Source of the DNA: Janthinobacterium silvisoli
GTDB lineage: Bacteria > Pseudomonadota > Gammaproteobacteria > Burkholderiales > Burkholderiaceae_D
Assembly (NCBI RefSeq): GCF_014200725.1
Contig: NZ_JACHCL010000002.1
Span: forward strand, 186,001-250,000
Direction: 5' to 3'
Length of the DNA: 64,000 nt
Positions 17,467 to 24,971 of the stretch are shown here, in pieces. Under the pieces are notes generated by a model, which was given only the letters and a program-made list of their open reading frames with translations, was not told the DNA's origin and did not search any database. The position numbers were made by a program, and so were the translations under genes. Every line of letters begins with the position of its first letter. The first letter of the stretch is position 1.

Positions 17467-17781
17467 TTACTTGGCCATCGCATCCTTGGCCATGCCATCC
17501 TTCTTCATTTCATCCTTCTTCATGCCGTCCTTGGCCATCGCATCTTTAGCCATGGCATCTTTCTTCATGCCATCCTTGGCCATATGATCCTTCTTCATGC
17601 CATCCTTCTTCATGCCGTCCTTGGCCATGCCATCTTTAGCCATCGCATCCTTGCCCATGGCATCTTTTTGCATGGCGCTGGCAGGCGCAGCCATCGCATC
17701 TTTCTTCATTGCGTCCTGAGCAAAAGCAGCGCCCGACATGAGGATGGCGGAAGCGATGATAGCGGTGATAGTGGTTTTCAT
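17467..17781 (-). CDS. Pentapeptide MXKDX-repeat exported protein
   Basis: A 104-residue protein with a signal peptide (MKTTITAIIASAILMSGAAFAQ). The mature part is almost entirely a five-residue repeat M-x-K-D-x: MQKDA, MGKDA, MAKDG, MKKDG, MKKDH, MKKDE and so on, at least thirteen units running to the stop codon. This matches the family I recall as pentapeptide MXKDX repeat proteins, short exported proteins of unknown function in proteobacteria. The methionines recur at a strict five-residue step, suggesting a Met-rich, Lys/Asp-balanced surface that could scavenge oxidants or bind metal. AAGGA lies eight bases before the ATG. The gene follows, on the same strand, an exported Mo-oxidoreductase operon, with hairpins between them. 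Confidence 0.85.
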   Translation of the reverse strand: MKTTITAIIASAILMSGAAFAQDAMKKDAMAAPASAMQKDAMGKDAMAKDGMAKDGMKKDGMKKDHMAKDGMKKDAMAKDAMAKDGMKKDEMKKDGMAKDAMAK

Positions 17782-17858
17782 GGTGTTTTTCCTTAGAAAT
17801 AAATGAGCGAAATTGCCCGGTACTACAATTAAAAAATTAGTTTTCTATCAAACAAACA

Positions 17859-17898
17859 ACGTCACGGCGGCAAGAAAATAACGTCTCGGCGGCAGGAA
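17859..17898. repeat. Two direct copies of an 18-bp GC-rich motif, 22 bp apart
   Basis: ACGTCACGGCGGCAAGAA at 17859-17876 is followed by ACGTCTCGGCGGCAGGAA at 17881-17898, matching at 16 of 18 positions with a 22-bp step. They lie upstream of the MXKDX gene and next to a long hairpin. Spacing of about two helical turns would suit paired protein binding, but this is only a suggestion. Confidence 0.45.
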
Positions 17899-17901
17899 GA
17901 A

Positions 17902-17985
17902 GCGTCGCGAGCGGAAGGCAGAGGTGGCTAAGAAGCGCAACCGTACTTCAGTACGGTGAGCATCGCAGGCCGCCTATGCCGACGC
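17902..17985. repeat. Long imperfect hairpin (REP-like element or terminator)
   Basis: The apex is a perfect stem CCGTAC/GTACGG with a TTCA loop at 17941-17956. Further out, AGGTGGC (17922-17928) pairs with GCCGCCT (17969-17975) with one wobble, and GCGTCG (17902-17907) faces CGACGC at the far side. The whole 84-bp unit folds into an interrupted stem. It lies just after the stop of the Mo-oxidoreductase gene, so it may end that operon. The same type of sequence is, as I recall, repeated in Oxalobacteraceae genomes, but only one copy is seen here. Confidence 0.5.
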
Positions 17986-18008
17986 GCAGCAGCTTATTCC
18001 AGCCGCCA

Positions 18009-18779
18009 TCACGACCCGCCAAACCAGTTGTATCCCTGGTCTTCCCAATACCCGCCCGTATAGGTATTGCTCACATAAATGGCGCGGATATGTTTGGGGT
18101 TCTTGTAGCCGAGCTTGGTCGGCATGCGCAGCTTCATCGGGTAGCCGTATTTCGGCGGCAATTCCTGGCCGTCATAGGTCAGGGCCATGATGGTTTGCGG
18201 ATGCAGCGCGGTCGCCATATCGATGCTGGTGAAATAATCGTCGTCGCACTTGAAGCCCACGTATTTGGCCGTCTTGTCGGCGCCGATCAGGTTCAGGAAG
18301 TGCGCGAACGGCACGCCGCCCCATTTGCCGATAGCGCTCCAGCCTTCCACACAGATATGGCGCGTCACTTGCGACTCTTGCGGCAAGGCGCGCAATTGCG
18401 CCAGGCTCCAGGGCGTACGGCGCGTCACCAGACCGCTCAGTTCCAACCGCCAGCTGTCGCCGTCGATCTGCTTGACTTCGTCTTCGCCATAAAAGGCATT
18501 GAACGGAAACGGCTTGGCGATCATCGAATCAGGGTACGTCGGCGCCAGTCTGTTCGGATCGAACAGCAGGCCCTGCACCTTGTCATTGAAGCGCGATACC
18601 TTGTTCAAGCCGGCTTCGATGCTGGACTCGTCGCTGACGTCGCAGCCGGTCAGCAGGGCCAGGCCGCCCAGAGTCAGGCTGCGCTGCAAGAACTGGCGGC
18701 GCGATGGTTCTTTGATCTTGCGCAAGGCGTCGGCCAGCATGGCTTGTCCCTGCTCTTGCACGATGATGGTTTTTTTCAT
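18009..18779 (-). CDS. Tat-exported molybdopterin oxidoreductase (MsrP/sulfite-oxidase fold)
   Basis: A 256-residue protein with a twin-arginine signal, SRRQFLQR at residues 26-33, then a hydrophobic stretch ending LLTGC (C46), so it may also be lipid-anchored. The oxidoreductase molybdopterin domain carries the Mo-ligand cysteine C143 in RHICVEGWSAIGKWGG, and the C-terminal part reads MRMPTKLGYKNPKHIRAIYV. The family includes periplasmic methionine-sulfoxide reductase MsrP and sulfite dehydrogenases. It differs from the classic msrPQ pair because the membrane partner next door is a four-helix cytochrome b561, not MsrQ. It is the last gene of a three-gene operon, 13 bp after the cytochrome gene. 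The substrate is unproven. Confidence 0.88.
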   Translation of the reverse strand: MKKTIIVQEQGQAMLADALRKIKEPSRRQFLQRSLTLGGLALLTGCDVSDESSIEAGLNKVSRFNDKVQGLLFDPNRLAPTYPDSMIAKPFPFNAFYGEDEVKQIDGDSWRLELSGLVTRRTPWSLAQLRALPQESQVTRHICVEGWSAIGKWGGVPFAHFLNLIGADKTAKYVGFKCDDDYFTSIDMATALHPQTIMALTYDGQELPPKYGYPMKLRMPTKLGYKNPKHIRAIYVSNTYTGGYWEDQGYNWFGGS

Positions 18780-18792
18780 GGGAATACTCCTC

Positions 18793-19398
18793 TTAGCGGC
18801 CGCGCAGCATGGCGATCAGGGTCTTGGGTACCAGCGCCACCATCACCAGGTGGATGCCGACGAAACCGACTAGGCCTACCATGGCGATGAAGTGCACGCG
18901 GCGCGCGCTGTCGTAGCCGCCCAGCAATTCACGCAGGATGGGGAATTGCACCGACTTCCACAACACCAGGCCAGACATCACCAGCACGATGCAGTCAAGC
19001 ATCACGAACAGGTAGGCGGCGCGCTGCACCATGTTGTAGTGGCGCGGGTCGGCGTGGGCCAGCTTGCCTTTCAGCGCCGCCAGCAAATCATGCAAGATGG
19101 CGCGTGGCGACAGCGGGAAAAACTGGCGGCGCAAGCGTCCGGTGGCAATATTGATGCCCAGATACAGCAAACCATTGGCCAGCAGCAACCACATGGCGGC
19201 AAAATGCCATTGCAGCGCGCCACCGAGCCAGCCGCCCAGGGTCAGGCCGCTGGGCAAGCTGAAGGGGAAAAACGGCGATGCGTTATAAATGCGCCAGCCG
19301 CTGGTGGCCAGCACCACCACGGCCACGGCGTTGAGCCAGTGGGTCAGGCGCAGCCAGGCCGGGTGGATGATGTCTGTTTTCAAGGATGGGGATCGCAT
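18793..19398 (-). CDS. Cytochrome b561-type membrane subunit
   Basis: A 201-residue inner-membrane protein with four hydrophobic segments. It fits the Ni/Fe-hydrogenase-type cytochrome b561 family (PF01292): WLRLTHWLNAVAVVVLATSG, ALQWHFAAMWLLLANGLLYL, and RRVHFIAMVGLVGFVGIHL provide the conserved haem-ligating histidines. It should pass electrons between the quinone pool and the Mo-enzyme. ATG 19398 overlaps the stop of the upstream DUF1223 gene by one base (TGATG), with GGAG seven bases before it; a GTG one codon earlier is possible. Translational coupling and order support one operon. Confidence 0.88.
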   Translation of the reverse strand: MRSPSLKTDIIHPAWLRLTHWLNAVAVVVLATSGWRIYNASPFFPFSLPSGLTLGGWLGGALQWHFAAMWLLLANGLLYLGINIATGRLRRQFFPLSPRAILHDLLAALKGKLAHADPRHYNMVQRAAYLFVMLDCIVLVMSGLVLWKSVQFPILRELLGGYDSARRVHFIAMVGLVGFVGIHLVMVALVPKTLIAMLRGR

Positions 19399-20201
19399 CA
19401 CAGTACTCCTTTTTCACATTGAGGCGTGCTGACGGCTTGTAAAATGGCGCCGCCACCTGCCTGTTGCACAAAAGCGGCGACCTGCAGATGGTCGGGGCGC
19501 CAGCCGGCCGGTATGCTCAGTTCGCGGTGCAGGCTGGCATGCCCCTGCTGCAGGGCAACCGGTCCCAGCCAGACGCGCACTGCCGCGTCATGGTGCAGGG
19601 TGGCGCCCTGGTTTTCACCGCGCAGCACGGTCGAAGACAGCGCGTTTTCGCTGAGCGCCAGGTACAGCATGCCGCTCGTGCGGCCATCGGCTGCGCTGGC
19701 GTCGGCAGCCAGTTGCAGCTTGCCATCCGGGCCGCCCGCCGCCGACACGCTGATGTTGACAGGCGCTGTGACGGCGTTGATGCGGCGGATGGCGGCAGGC
19801 AGTTGTGTGTCCCAGCCGCGCAACTCGCTGCCGCCCACGAAGAACTGCGGCGTGTAGGCGACGTGGCGCGGCTGGTAGGACAGCAACTCGGCCTGGCGGG
19901 CGTCGAATGGCTTTTGCGCCAGGCGGTCAGCCCAGCCGATCTGGTCCCAGTACGTCACATGCAAGGCCAACGGCACGATCAGGGCGTCAGCACCCGCTTC
20001 CCGGTGCAGGGCGCTCAGGCGCTGGTCCGCCGGCGGGCAGCTGGAACAGCCTTCGCTGCTATACAGCTCCACCAGGGCGGCGGTCTTCACGCCGCTCTTC
20101 GCTTCGCAGCGCGCCGCCGCCATTTGCGCAAACGCTGGCCCGGCCTGGCCCAACATGAGCACGGAAATGATACTGGCGGTACTGAGGCACTTGATGTTCA
20201 T
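19398..20201 (-). CDS. DUF1223 exported thioredoxin-like protein
   Basis: A 267-residue exported protein with a signal peptide ending near GPAFAQ. The DUF1223 domain is recognised from AALVELYSSEGCSSCPPAD, with the CxxC-like pair C-S-S-C in a thioredoxin-fold position, then ALHVTYWDQIGWADRL and VAYTPQFFVGG. The family is uncharacterised but looks like a periplasmic redox protein. It is the first gene of the operon with cytochrome b561 and the Mo-oxidoreductase, which supports a link to envelope redox repair. A candidate ECF-type promoter lies about 90-115 bp upstream on the same strand. Confidence 0.87.
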   Translation of the reverse strand: MNIKCLSTASIISVLMLGQAGPAFAQMAAARCEAKSGVKTAALVELYSSEGCSSCPPADQRLSALHREAGADALIVPLALHVTYWDQIGWADRLAQKPFDARQAELLSYQPRHVAYTPQFFVGGSELRGWDTQLPAAIRRINAVTAPVNISVSAAGGPDGKLQLAADASAADGRTSGMLYLALSENALSSTVLRGENQGATLHHDAAVRVWLGPVALQQGHASLHRELSIPAGWRPDHLQVAAFVQQAGGGAILQAVSTPQCEKGVL

Positions 20202-20289
20202 GGTGACTACCCGTTATAGTGGTTCGGTAAAGTGAAACAGATGAAGTTCGCATAACTAAACTACGAAATCATGCTAGCGACACTGGTCA

Positions 20290-20316
20290 ATTCGCCCCAT
20301 GGCGCGGATTGGTTAC
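20290..20316 (-). promoter_or_regulatory. Candidate ECF (SigF/NrsF-type) promoter for the DUF1223-cytb-Mo operon
   Basis: On the minus strand GTAACC (20316-20311) is followed after exactly 16 bases by CGAAT (20294-20290). This matches the GTAACC-N16-CGAA motif that I recall for Caulobacter SigF, an ECF sigma factor paired with NrsF. The predicted start would give a leader of about 80 bases before the DUF1223 gene. The adjacent divergent sigma gene encodes just such a factor. A weaker GTAAAG-N16-CGCA occurs on the plus strand at 20227-20252, pointing to the sigma gene itself. Confidence 0.55.
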
Positions 20317-20376
20317 AGCCACCATCAAATATTTTTTCGTGAATTTATTTTTAAACACCTGTCACCAAAGGCTGGC

Positions 20377-20958
20377 ATGCAACGAATACCTGTAAGCGAG
20401 CATCTGCACGGCACCGAGTTGCGCCTGCACGGACTGATGCTGCGCGGGCTTGATGGCGATGCAACGGCCTACCGTAGCTTCTTGCAGGCAACGGCGTCGC
20501 ATTTGCGCGCCTTCCTGCGGCGGCGTTTGCAGAGCTGGCCCGATGAAGTGGAAGATATGGTGCAGGAATGCCTGCTGGCCATCCACAACCAGCGCCTGAC
20601 GTACGATATGGGCGTGCCACTGACGTCGTGGATACACGCGATCGCCAGGTATAAGCTGATCGACTGGCTGCGGCGCCATGCGCGGCGCGATGCGCTGCAT
20701 ACGCCGTATGACGAGGAAGATGAAACGCAGGACTTGTTTTCCAGCGCAGATGCGGAGGCGGCCGAAGCGAGCCGCGACCTGAGCCAGCTGCTGGCCACCT
20801 TGCCGGCCCAGCAGCGCGACGCCATCGTACATACCAAGCTCGATGGCTGGTCCGTGCGCGACACGGCCCAGGCAATGAATATTTCGGAAGCCAGCGTCAA
20901 AGTAGCCGTGCACCGCGGCTTGAAGGCACTGGCGGCCAATTTGAGGACAACATCATGA
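20377..20958 (+). CDS. ECF sigma factor, NrsF-partnered (SigF-type)
   Basis: A 193-residue sigma factor. Region 2 is seen in [14 protein letters not shown] residues [28 protein letters not shown] and [20 protein letters not shown]. Region 4 is [20 protein letters not shown] followed by [23 protein letters not shown] 20377 with AAAGG six bases upstream was chosen; the longer frame adds 26 residues not typical of the family. The stop overlaps the ATG of the NrsF-like gene by four bases (ATGA), so the pair is translationally coupled. It probably responds to metal or oxidant stress at the envelope and transcribes the neighbouring Mo-oxidoreductase operon. Confidence 0.9.
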   Translation: MQRIPVSEHLHGTELRLHGLMLRGLDGDATAYRSFLQATASHLRAFLRRRLQSWPDEVEDMVQECLLAIHNQRLTYDMGVPLTSWIHAIARYKLIDWLRRHARRDALHTPYDEEDETQDLFSSADAEAAEASRDLSQLLATLPAQQRDAIVHTKLDGWSVRDTAQAMNISEASVKVAVHRGLKALAANLRTTS

Positions 20959-21596
20959 AAACAGACGATTTGATCGCCATGCTGGCCAGTGGGCCAGACG
21001 TGGCGCCCACCCCGCCACCGGGCGCGCACTGGCGCATGGCCGCCACCCTGGCTGCCGGCGTCGGTGTCAGCGTGGCCCTGATGGCCACCTTGCTGGGCGT
21101 GCGCCCCAACCTGGGCCAACTGCTATTTTTACCTGACTTCTGGATCAAGGTCGGCTTTGTGCTGTCGGTGACGCTGGCGGGCGCCTATGTCGGCCGCCGC
21201 GCCGGCTTGCCTGGCGCGCATGCGCAGCCGCTGCTGATCGCCGTCCCCCTGCTGTTGATGTGGGCGCTGGGCGCCATCATCATGATGGAAGCGCCGCCGG
21301 AGCAACGGGCGGAACTGTTCTGGGGCACCACCTGGCGCGCCTGCCCCTTCCTGATCGCCATGCTGTCGCTGCCCATCATGGTGGCCGTGCTGCGCCTGAT
21401 GCGCCAGATGGCGCCTACCCGCTTGCGCCTGGCCGGTGCGGCAGCCGGTTTTGCGTCGGGCAGCGCGGCCGCCCTCGTGTATTGTTTGCACTGCCCGGAA
21501 ATGGCCGCCAGCTTTATCGGCTTCTGGTATGTACTGGGCATGCTGGTGCCAACCGCCATCGGCGCGCTGATCGGGCCGAAAGTGCTGGCCTGGTAG
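20955..21596 (+). CDS. NrsF-like (DUF1109) membrane anti-sigma factor
   Basis: A 213-residue protein with six predicted transmembrane segments, starting [20 protein letters not shown], the usual DUF1109 N-terminus. The membrane part includes [39 protein letters not shown] and a C-terminal [20 protein letters not shown]. In this family, paired cysteines and the membrane domain are thought to sense stress and release the ECF sigma factor; C and H residues in CLHCPE are candidates. It overlaps the sigma gene by four bases. A terminator-like hairpin follows. Confidence 0.88.
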   Translation: MKTDDLIAMLASGPDVAPTPPPGAHWRMAATLAAGVGVSVALMATLLGVRPNLGQLLFLPDFWIKVGFVLSVTLAGAYVGRRAGLPGAHAQPLLIAVPLLLMWALGAIIMMEAPPEQRAELFWGTTWRACPFLIAMLSLPIMVAVLRLMRQMAPTRLRLAGAAAGFASGSAAALVYCLHCPEMAASFIGFWYVLGMLVPTAIGALIGPKVLAW

Positions 21597-21941
21597 GCTG
21601 AAAGCTTGCCGCCTATCGACTCCATACCCTCAAGTTCACACATACTCACGGCGGCCGGCATCCTGCCCGGCCCGCCTTTCCCACCTGCATGCCCCGCAAT
21701 AGCGGTTCAAGGCTGCCAGCAGCGTGTGTCTTCCCATCCAAAAAAGATTTATTTCTGCCAACACCCAAGGCAGGCGTAGATTCAAGCTGCGCGCGTCTAC
21801 CGTTCCAGCCAGGAACATTCAATCTGCCTCCCAAAAAATTGTAAGCAATTGAATCTGATCTTGCTTGCCGTCCGTACAAGTCAGGCAGCCCGCAATTCCT
21901 TGTAGTTATGTTACACAAACAACAATTCAGGGAGAATCGAC
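21597..21941. other. Non-coding gap upstream of the DUF4331 operon
   Basis: No gene is supported in these 345 bases. The first part holds the terminator-like hairpin listed separately. The last about 120 bases are AT-richer and should contain the promoter for the DUF4331 operon; they include TGTAGTTATGTTACA, a TGTA-N7-TACA inverted pair, just before the ribosome binding site. No GTAACC-N16-CGAA motif was found here. Confidence 0.5.
21650..21676 (+). terminator. Hairpin after the sigma/anti-sigma pair
   Basis: GGCCGG (21653-21658) pairs with CCGGCC (21667-21672) around an 8-base loop, extended by GGC/GCC outside with one bulged C, and followed by TTTCCC. It sits about 54 bp after the NrsF-like stop codon and reads as a modest intrinsic terminator. 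Confidence 0.5.
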
Positions 21942-23441
21942 ATGTCTTTGTTACGTTCGAAAACCGTACTGGGCGCCGCCATACTGGGCAATCTTCTGGC
22001 ACTCGCCTTCACCCCAACCGCTTTTGCCTCCAGCCACCGCGAGGCGCCATTCATCACGCAAAACCCGAAAGTGGACGCCACCGACTTCTATATGTTCCGC
22101 AGCTACGAAGCGGGCCGCAGCGCCTACACCACCCTGGTCGCGGACTACGTGCCGCTGCAGGATGCGTATGGCGGGCCGAATTACTTCGCGCTGGACCCGG
22201 CCGCCCTGTATGAAATCCATATCGATAACAATGGCGACGGCAAGGAAGACATCACTTTCCAGTTCCGTTTCAGCAATACCAACAAGGACGGCCAGTTCAC
22301 GGTAGGCGGCAAAAAAGTGTCAATACCGCTGGTAATCAATGGCGGCCCGATCGACAGCGTCAACCCGGCCGGCCTGAATGTACGCGAAACGTATAGCGTG
22401 ACGGTGGTGCGGGGCGACCGCCGCAGCGGCACCAGGAGCGCCGTGACCAATGCCAGCGGCGGCGGCACCGTGTTCGACAAGCCGGTCGACAATATCGGCA
22501 ATAAATCGATTCCCAACTACGCCGCCTATGCCGCGCAGCACGTGTACACCGTCAATATTCCCGGCTGCGCCACGCCGGCGCGCATGTTCGTCGGCCAGCG
22601 CAAGGACCCCTTCGTGGTGAACCTGGGCGAAACCTTCGACCTGATCAACATCAAGGCGCCCGCCACGGAATTTGCCGCCAATGCCGAATCGGCAGCCAAG
22701 GATGACCTGGCCCTGAAAAACGTCACGGCGATTGAAATGGAAGTGCCGACCGCCTGCCTGACGGCCGGTACCGACCCGGTCATCGGCGGCTGGACCACGG
22801 CCAGCCTGCGCCAGGGCCGTTTGCTCAACCCGACGCCGAACACCGCCACCAGCGCCTCGAAGGAAGGCGGCGCCTGGGTGCAGGTATCGCGTCTGGGCAT
22901 GCCACTGGTGAATGAACTGGTGATCGGCCTGAAGGACAAGGACCGCTTCAACGCCAGCAAACCGGTGAACGACGCCCAGTTCGCCGACTATGTGACCAAC
23001 CCGACCGCCCCGGCGCTGGTAGAAGTGCTGTACGGCTCGGCCGGCGCCAAGGCGCCCACCAACTTCCCGCGCAATGACCTGGTGGCGGCCTTTTTGACCG
23101 GCATCAAGGGCGTGAACCAGCCTGTCACCGTTGTGGCGTCGGAAATGCTGCGCCTGAACACCTCGATCGCCCCCACGGCTGTCGGCTCGCAAAACCGTCT
23201 GGGCGTGATCGGCGGCGATAACGCCGGCTTCCCGAATGGCCGCCGTCCCGGCGACGACGTGGTTGACGTGGTGCTGCGCGTGGCCATGGGCAAGCTGTGC
23301 ACACTTAATATCGGCTGCGCTCCCAGCGATGCACCGGCTGGCGGCCTGCACTTCACCGATGGCGCTTATCTCGACGAGACGTTTTTCACGGCGGGTTTCC
23401 CCTACCTGAAAACCCCTGTCGCCGGCTCGCCGCAGCAATAG
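21942..23441 (+). CDS. DUF4331 exported protein
   Basis: A 499-residue exported protein with a signal peptide (MSLLRSKTVLGAAILGNLLA, ending near TAFAS). The mature start SSHREAPFITQNPKVDATDF is the hallmark of DUF4331, followed by YMFRSYEAGRSAYTTLVADY. A DNNGDGKED stretch could bind calcium. The C-terminal region includes RRPGDDVVDVVLRVAMG. GGGAG precedes the ATG. The family function is unknown; it is often near ECF factors and TPR/HupE-like genes. It is the first of four consecutive genes (lipoprotein, TPR protein, HupE-like), spaced 24, 69 and -4 bp, so one operon is likely. Confidence 0.87.
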   Translation: MSLLRSKTVLGAAILGNLLALAFTPTAFASSHREAPFITQNPKVDATDFYMFRSYEAGRSAYTTLVADYVPLQDAYGGPNYFALDPAALYEIHIDNNGDGKEDITFQFRFSNTNKDGQFTVGGKKVSIPLVINGGPIDSVNPAGLNVRETYSVTVVRGDRRSGTRSAVTNASGGGTVFDKPVDNIGNKSIPNYAAYAAQHVYTVNIPGCATPARMFVGQRKDPFVVNLGETFDLINIKAPATEFAANAESAAKDDLALKNVTAIEMEVPTACLTAGTDPVIGGWTTASLRQGRLLNPTPNTATSASKEGGAWVQVSRLGMPLVNELVIGLKDKDRFNASKPVNDAQFADYVTNPTAPALVEVLYGSAGAKAPTNFPRNDLVAAFLTGIKGVNQPVTVVASEMLRLNTSIAPTAVGSQNRLGVIGGDNAGFPNGRRPGDDVVDVVLRVAMGKLCTLNIGCAPSDAPAGGLHFTDGAYLDETFFTAGFPYLKTPVAGSPQQ

Positions 23442-23465
23442 TCATCCTCAATAAAGGAGTAGATC

Positions 23466-23714
23466 ATGAAAAAGCTCTTGATGACAGGCGCCGTGATCAC
23501 GGCGGCGCTGGTAGCAGGCTGCGGCGGTGGTAGCAGCAGTAGCGACAATGGCAGCGGCAACGGCGGCGTCAATCCACCGCCGGTGGTCTTGCTCGATAGC
23601 TTCTTTGTCGCCGTCAGCAATCTGATCCTGACGACCAGCGATGACAAGGAACCGGTCAGCATCGACGCCATCGTCGCTACCGCCCCGGAAGATACCGAGC
23701 CGGTGCCGCTGTAA
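23466..23714 (+). CDS. Small lipoprotein in the DUF4331 operon
   Basis: An 82-residue lipoprotein precursor with lipobox LVAGC at residues 15-19. The mature part is short and low-complexity at its start (GGGSSSSDNGSGNGG), then LLDSFFVAVSNLILTTSDD. A good ribosome binding site (AAAGGAG) lies 7 bases before the ATG. No domain is recognised. Its position 24 bp after the DUF4331 gene suggests an outer-membrane or periplasmic anchor partner for it. Confidence 0.78.
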   Translation: MKKLLMTGAVITAALVAGCGGGSSSSDNGSGNGGVNPPPVVLLDSFFVAVSNLILTTSDDKEPVSIDAIVATAPEDTEPVPL

Positions 23715-23783
23715 GTCTTTGCAGGCATCGGGAATGCACTCCCGGTGCCTGTGCCCTCCACCGTTCGCCCGAAAGCGTCCGCG

Positions 23784-24971
23784 ATGAGATTATCTGTATT
23801 CATGCTCTGTATTTGCCTGGCCGGTTCAGTGCAGGCAGCCCCCTACACGCCCAAGGATGGCAGCGCCGTTATCGAACATTTGCCGCGCCGCGCAGACGCT
23901 ACGCAGATCGAATTGCGGGCCCTGCGCGCGCGCCTTAACGCCACGCCGCAAGACATCGCGCTGGCCACCAGCCTGGCGCAGCGCTATATCGGCTTGGCCC
24001 GCAGCGAAACCGATCCGCGCTACCTCGGTTATGCGCAAGCCGCGCTGGCGCCGTGGTGGCGGCAAACGGCGCCGCCGCCCGCCGTGCGCCTGCTGCGCGC
24101 CACGATTTTGCAAAGCACCCACCAGTTTGGCGCTGCCCTGCAAGACCTGGACGCCGTCATCGCGCAGGAACCCGCCAATGGCCAGGCATGGCTGACGCGG
24201 GCCACCGTGCTGACCGTGCAAGGCAATTACAGCAAGGCCACGGCCGACTGCGCCCGCCTGTCCGCCTTTACCGCGCAACTGGTCACCGTCACCTGCATCG
24301 CCAGTGTGGCGGGCGTGACGGGGCGCGCCGCCAAGAGCGAGCAATTGCTGGACCTGACCCTGCGCCGCAGCACCGGGGCGGCGCCCGAAATGGAAAGCTG
24401 GGCCTTGACCCTGCTGGCCGAAATGGCCACGCGGCGTGGCGAAACGTCGCTGGCAGAAAGCCGCTACCGGCAAGCGCTGGCCCAGCATCCGCGCGACAGC
24501 TATCTGCTGGGCGCCTACAGCGACTTTTTGCTCGACCAGCAGCGTCCGCAAGAAGTCATCAAGCTGCTGAAAGACCAGCAGCGCATCGACGCCCTGCTGC
24601 TGCGCTACGCACTGGCGCTGCAGGCGACACCCGGCCAAGCCGCAGCCCTGGCGACGGCGACCGATGAATTGACGGCCCGCTTCAACGCCGCCATGCAGCG
24701 CGGCGATACCGTGCATCAGCGCGAGCAGGCGCGTTTTACGCTGTTGCTGCAGCACGATGCACGCGGCGCCGTGCAACTGGCGCAGAAAAACTGGGCCATC
24801 CAGAAGGAAGTACCCGATATGCGCATCTTGCTCGAAGCCGCGCTGGCCGCGCGCGACTGCCCGGCTGCAGCCCCGGTGCTGGAATGGATCAACGTCCATC
24901 AGGTGGAAGACGTGGCCTTGCAGGCGCTGGTGAAAAAGCTCGGCGCTGCAGACCAGCGGGGAACCGTATGA
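23784..24971 (+). CDS. Exported TPR-repeat protein
   Basis: A 395-residue exported protein. ATG 23784 gives a signal peptide (MRLSVFMLCICLAGSVQA); the longer frame at 23745 adds 13 residues in front of it and was rejected. TPR-like helices run through most of the length, for example GAALQDLDAVIAQEPANGQ, WLTRATVLTVQGNYSKATAD and RYRQALAQHPRDSYLLGAY. It probably acts as a scaffold in the periplasm for the DUF4331 and HupE-like partners. Its stop overlaps the start of the HupE-like gene by four bases (ATGA). Confidence 0.83.
   Translation: MRLSVFMLCICLAGSVQAAPYTPKDGSAVIEHLPRRADATQIELRALRARLNATPQDIALATSLAQRYIGLARSETDPRYLGYAQAALAPWWRQTAPPPAVRLLRATILQSTHQFGAALQDLDAVIAQEPANGQAWLTRATVLTVQGNYSKATADCARLSAFTAQLVTVTCIASVAGVTGRAAKSEQLLDLTLRRSTGAAPEMESWALTLLAEMATRRGETSLAESRYRQALAQHPRDSYLLGAYSDFLLDQQRPQEVIKLLKDQQRIDALLLRYALALQATPGQAAALATATDELTARFNAAMQRGDTVHQREQARFTLLLQHDARGAVQLAQKNWAIQKEVPDMRILLEAALAARDCPAAAPVLEWINVHQVEDVALQALVKKLGAADQRGTV

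Noticed and set aside
17467..17781. Tandem 15-bp DNA repeats as a possible CRISPR or non-coding VNTR
   Set aside because: The repeats keep one reading frame with a signal peptide and ribosome binding site; there are no spacers. They are explained by the MXKDX protein.
21926..21941. Second SigF-type promoter in front of the DUF4331 operon
   Set aside because: No GTAACC-N16-CGAA pair was found; only a short TGTA-N7-TACA inverted pair is present, which is not evidence for that sigma factor.
22320..24000. Long antisense frames opposite the DUF4331 and TPR genes
   Set aside because: Same pattern of shadow translation (Arg/Gly/His-rich), no ribosome binding site and no recognisable product; the plus-strand genes have signal peptides and family motifs.
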